Origin: DASTQL01 sp035761805
GTDB lineage: Bacteria > Actinomycetota > Actinomycetes > Jiangellales > Jiangellaceae
Direction: 5' to 3'
DNA length: 16,818 bases
Assembly (NCBI GenBank): GCA_035761805.1
Contig: DASTQL010000017.1
Location: 1 to 16,818 of the forward strand
Shown: positions 13,679 to 16,818 of the stretch, one piece after another
Numbering within the stretch: position 1 is the stretch's first letter
Layout of the letters: each line of letters starts with the position of its first letter
Made by a program: the position numbers and the translations under genes
The notes under the pieces: model-generated
What the model was told of the DNA's origin: nothing
Database searches by the model: none
What the model saw: the letters and a program-made list of their open reading frames with translations, nothing else

Positions 13679-15208
13679 CTACCCCAGCGCCTGCGCCAGG
13701 TCGTCCACCAGGTCGCGCGCGCTCTCGATCCCCACCGACAGCCGGACCAGGTCGGCGGGCACCTCCAGCGGGGACCCCGCCGCCGAGGCGTGCGTCATCC
13801 GCCCCGGGTGCTCGATGAGCGACTCCACCCCGCCGAGCGACTCGCCGAGGATGAAGAGCTGCGCCCGGTTGCACACCTCGACCGCCGCCTCCTCGCCGCC
13901 CTCGACTCGGAAGGACACCATGCCGCCGAAGCGGTGCATCTGCCGCTTGGCGACCTCGTGCCCCGGCGTCCCCGGCAGGCCGGGGTAGAGCACCTGCGTC
14001 ACGCGCGGGTGCTGTTGGAGGAACTCCACGACCCGCTCGGCGTTGTCGCTGTGCCGGTCCATCCGTACGCCGAGGGTGCGCAGCCCTCGCAGCACCAGCC
14101 AGGCGTCGAAGGGCCCGGCGACCCCGCCCATGGCGTTCTGGTGGTACGTGAGGCGCTCGCCCAGCTCCGGGTCCCCGACGACCAGGGCGCCCCCGATCAC
14201 GTCGGAGTGCCCCCCGCAGTACTTGGTGGTCGAGTGCACGACGACGTCGGCGCCGAGCTTCAGCGGCTGCTGCAGGTAGGGCGTGGCGAACGTGTTGTCG
14301 ACGACGAGCAGTGCACCGGCGTCGTGGGCCACCCGGCCGAGCGCCTCGATGTCCGCGACGGCGAGCAGCGGGTTGGTGGGACTCTCGACCCAGACCACCG
14401 TGGTCTCGGGTCGGACGGCCGAGCGCACCGAGTCGACGTCCGCGACGTGCGCCGGGGTCCAGTCCACCCCCCACCGCTGGAGGACGTTGGCGAAGAGCCG
14501 GTACGTGCCCCCGTACGCGTCGTCGGGGATGACGACGTGGTCACCCGGGCCCACCACCGTACGGAGCAAGGTGTCCTCGGCGGCGAGCCCGCTGGCGAAG
14601 GCGAGCCCCGTGGCGCCGCCCTCCAGGGCGGCCAGGCACTGCTCCAGCGCCGTACGGGTGGGGTTGGCGCTGCGGCTGTACTCGTATCCGCCCCGCAGCC
14701 CGCCCACGCCGTCCTGCTTGTAGGTGCTCGTCGCGTAGATGGGCGGCACCACCGACCCGGTCAGCTCGTCGGGGTCCTGTCCGGCGTGGATGGCCAGCGT
14801 CTCGAAGTCGTGCACGACCCGGAACCATACGCAGGCCACCGGAGTGCTACCGACGAGGGCGTGCTTGGGGGACTCACGCTCCCAGAAGCGACGGTGCTGC
14901 ACCCGCCAGTCCTCGACGTCGGTGAAGCCCTCGCCCTCGGCGTCGGCGAACTCCCAGGTGACCTCGTCGAAGGGGACCACGTCCACCCGCGTCACCTCGA
15001 GGACGCCCATCCGCGACCCGTCGTCGCCGAGTAGGACCAGCCGCTCCCCCACGTGCTCGAGCCCCTCGCCCTCGGCGTCGTACTCCGCGAGCACTCCGGC
15101 GGTGGCCCGCTTGCGGCCCGCCAGGACGAGGTCGGTCAGCTCCCGGCGCATCGCGCCGGGCGAGCCGAGCTCGAGGGTCCGCATGCCGTCGACGCGTGGC
15201 CAGGTCAT
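13679..15208 (-). CDS. metB: ASCH domain fused to cystathionine gamma-synthase
   Basis: One uninterrupted 509-codon ORF contains two parts. Residues 10-131 form an ASCH domain (ELTDLVLAGRKRATAGVLAEY, VGERLVLLGDDGSRMGVLEV, FWERE near the end), a putative RNA-binding fold. Residues 133-509 are a full-length PLP enzyme of the Cys/Met metabolism family, starting HDFETLAIHAGQDPDELTG. It shows SRSANPTR (178-185), ASGLAA (205-210), ESPTNP (275-280) and the PLP lysine in STTKY (K329). The closest match I recognise is cystathionine gamma-synthase, which joins activated homoserine and cysteine in methionine synthesis; cystathionine gamma-lyase is a close alternative. A GTG at 14815, where a stand-alone enzyme would start, has no ribosome site, which favours a true fusion. 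The gene lies 28 nt behind yczE and 3 nt before the MutL-like gene. Confidence 0.9.
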   Translation of the reverse strand: MTWPRVDGMRTLELGSPGAMRRELTDLVLAGRKRATAGVLAEYDAEGEGLEHVGERLVLLGDDGSRMGVLEVTRVDVVPFDEVTWEFADAEGEGFTDVEDWRVQHRRFWERESPKHALVGSTPVACVWFRVVHDFETLAIHAGQDPDELTGSVVPPIYATSTYKQDGVGGLRGGYEYSRSANPTRTALEQCLAALEGGATGLAFASGLAAEDTLLRTVVGPGDHVVIPDDAYGGTYRLFANVLQRWGVDWTPAHVADVDSVRSAVRPETTVVWVESPTNPLLAVADIEALGRVAHDAGALLVVDNTFATPYLQQPLKLGADVVVHSTTKYCGGHSDVIGGALVVGDPELGERLTYHQNAMGGVAGPFDAWLVLRGLRTLGVRMDRHSDNAERVVEFLQQHPRVTQVLYPGLPGTPGHEVAKRQMHRFGGMVSFRVEGGEEAAVEVCNRAQLFILGESLGGVESLIEHPGRMTHASAAGSPLEVPADLVRLSVGIESARDLVDDLAQALG

Positions 15209-15236
15209 GCCGGTCGACGCTAGTCCCCCGGACGTG

Positions 15237-15854
15237 TCAGGCGGGTGCGGGCGCGGGCCGGGCCGGCGCCGGCACCGCCTCGGGCACCGTGAGCCTCGGC
15301 AGCAGGACGTGCACGAGGGGTCCGATCGCCAGGGCGTACGCGACGGTGCCGACCCCCACGGTGCCGCCGAGCAGCCAGCCGGTGGTGAGCACCGAGACCT
15401 CGAGCAGGGTCCGGACGAGCCGGACCGACCCTCCCGTACGCATCACCAGCCCGGTCATCAGGCCGTCCCGCGGCCCCGGCCCCAACCGGGCGCCGATGTA
15501 CGCGGCGGTGGCCACGGCGTTGAGCACGATCCCGGCGGCCAGCCACCCCGCCCGAACGGGAAGGGAGTCGAGGGCCGGGAGCAGCGCCAGCGAGGCGTCG
15601 ACGGCCAGCCCGATGACGACGACGTTGCTCACGGTCCCGACGCCGGGCCGCTGTCGCAGCGGGATCCAGGCGAGCAGGACGAGCGCGCCGACGGCGATGG
15701 TGACCTGGCCGAAGGTGAGCGGCACCCGGGCGGCCAGCCCGTCGTGCAGGACGTCCCAGGGGTTGAGGCCCAGCGCAGCCTCGATCATCAGGGCCATGGA
15801 GAAGCCGTAGAGGACGAGGCCGGCGTAGAGCTGGACGAGTCGGCGGAGGAGCAT
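15237..15854 (-). CDS. yczE: YczE/YitT-like integral membrane protein
   Basis: The 205-aa protein has about five hydrophobic segments (near 8-28, 50-65, 72-93, 102-120, 150-185). It carries the paired signature of the YczE family: ALGLNPWDVLHDGL (27-40) and GARLGPGPRDGLMTGL (121-136), which look like duplicated halves. The last 20 residues are Pro/Ala-rich. Biochemical function is unknown; transport of a small molecule is often guessed. The chosen ATG at 15854 follows three GTC codons and has no ribosome site. The divergent MocR regulator is the usual genomic partner of yczE in actinobacteria. The gene is first in a probable operon with the ASCH-cystathionine gamma-synthase and MutL-like genes. 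Confidence 0.85.
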   Translation of the reverse strand: MLLRRLVQLYAGLVLYGFSMALMIEAALGLNPWDVLHDGLAARVPLTFGQVTIAVGALVLLAWIPLRQRPGVGTVSNVVVIGLAVDASLALLPALDSLPVRAGWLAAGIVLNAVATAAYIGARLGPGPRDGLMTGLVMRTGGSVRLVRTLLEVSVLTTGWLLGGTVGVGTVAYALAIGPLVHVLLPRLTVPEAVPAPARPAPAPA

Positions 15855-15870
15855 GACGACGACAGTGCCG

Positions 15871-15916
15871 GACAAGTGGTCTTCCCTGCAAAGGCCGGTT
15901 CTGACAAAGTGGCCTG
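15871..15916. promoter_or_regulatory. Probable MocR operator: three AAGTGG-type elements
   Basis: The 63-bp gap between yczE and the MocR gene holds AAGTGGTCTT (15874-15883), an inverted AAGGCCGGTT (15891-15900) and AAGTGGCCTG (15907-15916). The first and third are in direct orientation, each preceded by GACA, and spaced 33 bp (about three helix turns). The pattern resembles the AAAGTGGWCTA-like site I recall for the MocR protein PdxR of Corynebacterium. Binding here is inferred. Confidence 0.55.
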
Positions 15917-15917
15917 C

Positions 15918-16818
15918 ATGAGACGTGCCTCTGGACCACACTTGGCCCGGCTGCTCGGCGACTGGCCTTCCGCCGGGCCGCCGGGGCCGGCGTACGGGCG
16001 GTTGGCGGCGGCGCTCCGGTTGCTCGTCCTGGACGGCCGGCTGCCGCTGGCGACGCGCCTGCCCGGGGAACGTGAGATGGCCGCTGCGCTGGGGGTGAGC
16101 CGCACGACCGTCACCTCCGCCTACGCGGAGCTGCGCGAGAGCGGGCACGCCGCGAGTCGGCAGGGCTCGGGCACCTGGACGACCGTGCCCGACAGCGAGG
16201 AGCCGACGGGCGGGCCGGGTGCGTGGAGCCCGTTGCCCCGCTCGCGGGTGCTGGACCTCGCGCACGCCTCCCCCGCCGCACCTCCCGCGCTGCGCGCGGC
16301 GTACGAGACCGCGGTGCAGGCGCTTCCGGTCCACCTGCCGGGCCACGGGTACGAGCCGGTGGGGGTCCCCGAGCTGCGGGCGGCGGTGGCCGACCGCTAC
16401 ACCGCGCGCGGCCTGCCCACGACGCCCGACCAGGTGCTCGTCACCAACGGCGCCCAGCAGGGGGTGAGCCTGCTCCTGACGCTGCTCTGCGACCCCGGCG
16501 ACCGGGTCCTCGTGGACCACCCGACCTACCCCAACGCGCTCGACGCGATCGCCCGGCGCGGCGCCCGACCGGTTCCCGTGCCGCTCGACGAGGCCGGCTG
16601 GGACGTCGAGGCGCTGACGGCCGCCGTCCGCCAGACGGCGCCGCGCGTCGCCTACCTCATCCCCGACTTCCACAACCCGACAGGGCTGCTCATGCCACCT
16701 CCCGTACGGGCGGAGCTCACCCGGACGCTGACGGTGGGCCGGACGGTGGCGATCGTGGACGAGACCCTGGTCGAGCTGGCCCTCGATCCCGGGCCGGTCG
16801 CGCCGACGCCCTTCGCCG
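15918..16818 (+). CDS. yczR: MocR-family regulator (GntR wHTH plus aminotransferase domain), 3' end outside window
   Basis: The frame is open from ATG 15918 to the window edge (300 residues visible). The N-terminal winged helix of GntR type spans about 25-88, with RLPGEREMAAALGVSRTTV (47-65) as recognition region and GSGTW closing the wing. A linker of about 20 residues leads to a fold-type I aminotransferase-like domain. It shows GHGYEPVGVPELRAAVADRY (142-161), VLVTNGAQQGVSLLL (173-187), DHPTYPNALDA (200-210), IPDFHNPTG (248-256) and VDETLVEL (280-287). The PLP-binding lysine would lie beyond the window. In this family the enzyme-like domain senses PLP or amino compounds and controls a neighbouring gene. 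The pairing with yczE points to the YczR subgroup. The start is very close to the operator, so autoregulation is likely. Confidence 0.92.
   Translation, partial: MRRASGPHLARLLGDWPSAGPPGPAYGRLAAALRLLVLDGRLPLATRLPGEREMAAALGVSRTTVTSAYAELRESGHAASRQGSGTWTTVPDSEEPTGGPGAWSPLPRSRVLDLAHASPAAPPALRAAYETAVQALPVHLPGHGYEPVGVPELRAAVADRYTARGLPTTPDQVLVTNGAQQGVSLLLTLLCDPGDRVLVDHPTYPNALDAIARRGARPVPVPLDEAGWDVEALTAAVRQTAPRVAYLIPDFHNPTGLLMPPPVRAELTRTLTVGRTVAIVDETLVELALDPGPVAPTPFA

Noticed and set aside
12720..14474. 584-codon minus-strand frame across the junction of the MutL-like and cystathionine gamma-synthase genes
   Set aside because: It is out of frame with both recognised proteins, and the translation is Gly/Arg/Ala-rich without motifs.
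13364..15034. 556-codon plus-strand frame over the MutL-like and cystathionine gamma-synthase genes
   Set aside because: His/Arg/Gly-rich, low-complexity product antisense to two clear enzyme genes.

Overview
The window is chromosomal DNA of a very GC-rich actinobacterium. The overall GC content, the strong preference for G or C at third codon positions, the GTG and TTG starts, the actinobacterial-type LexA box, the ECF42/DGPF pair and the MocR/YczE pair all fit Nocardioidaceae or a related family, but genus is an inference. The window is densely coding. I see no tRNA, rRNA, CRISPR array, transposase or integrase.

Left part (1-6486): the C-terminal part of a von Willebrand A (VWA) protein converges on an M50 site-2-type protease with CBS domains. 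A 518-bp divergent intergenic region leads to a 928-codon LuxR-type ATPase regulator (LAL/MalT-like). This is followed after 14 nt by a slipin (SPFH membrane protein) gene. The slipin gene overlaps tail-to-tail with an AlkB-like 2-oxoglutarate/Fe(II) dioxygenase, which has a near-consensus LexA box over its own -10 element.

Middle part (6706-9912): a small minus-strand cassette carries a phage-like M15 endolysin-type peptidase, directly preceded by a very acidic 77-aa protein and perhaps an 84-aa ORF. Next come a flavodoxin-like protein, a second metallopeptidase-like membrane protein (M50B type), and two tandem 53-bp palindromic elements.

Third part (9911-12149): an ECF42-type sigma factor sits behind its usual YciI/DGPF partner. 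A DUF4442 thioesterase-like gene is divergent from the pair.

Right part (12290-16818): three minus-strand genes form a probable operon. They encode a YczE membrane protein, a single ORF joining an ASCH domain to cystathionine gamma-synthase, and a MutL/GlmL actin-like ATPase of the cobalamin-mutase reactivator family. A MocR (GntR-aminotransferase) regulator is divergent and runs off the window. Three operator-like AAGTGG elements lie between it and yczE. This operon and the endolysin/acidic-protein cassette are the parts most worth following up.
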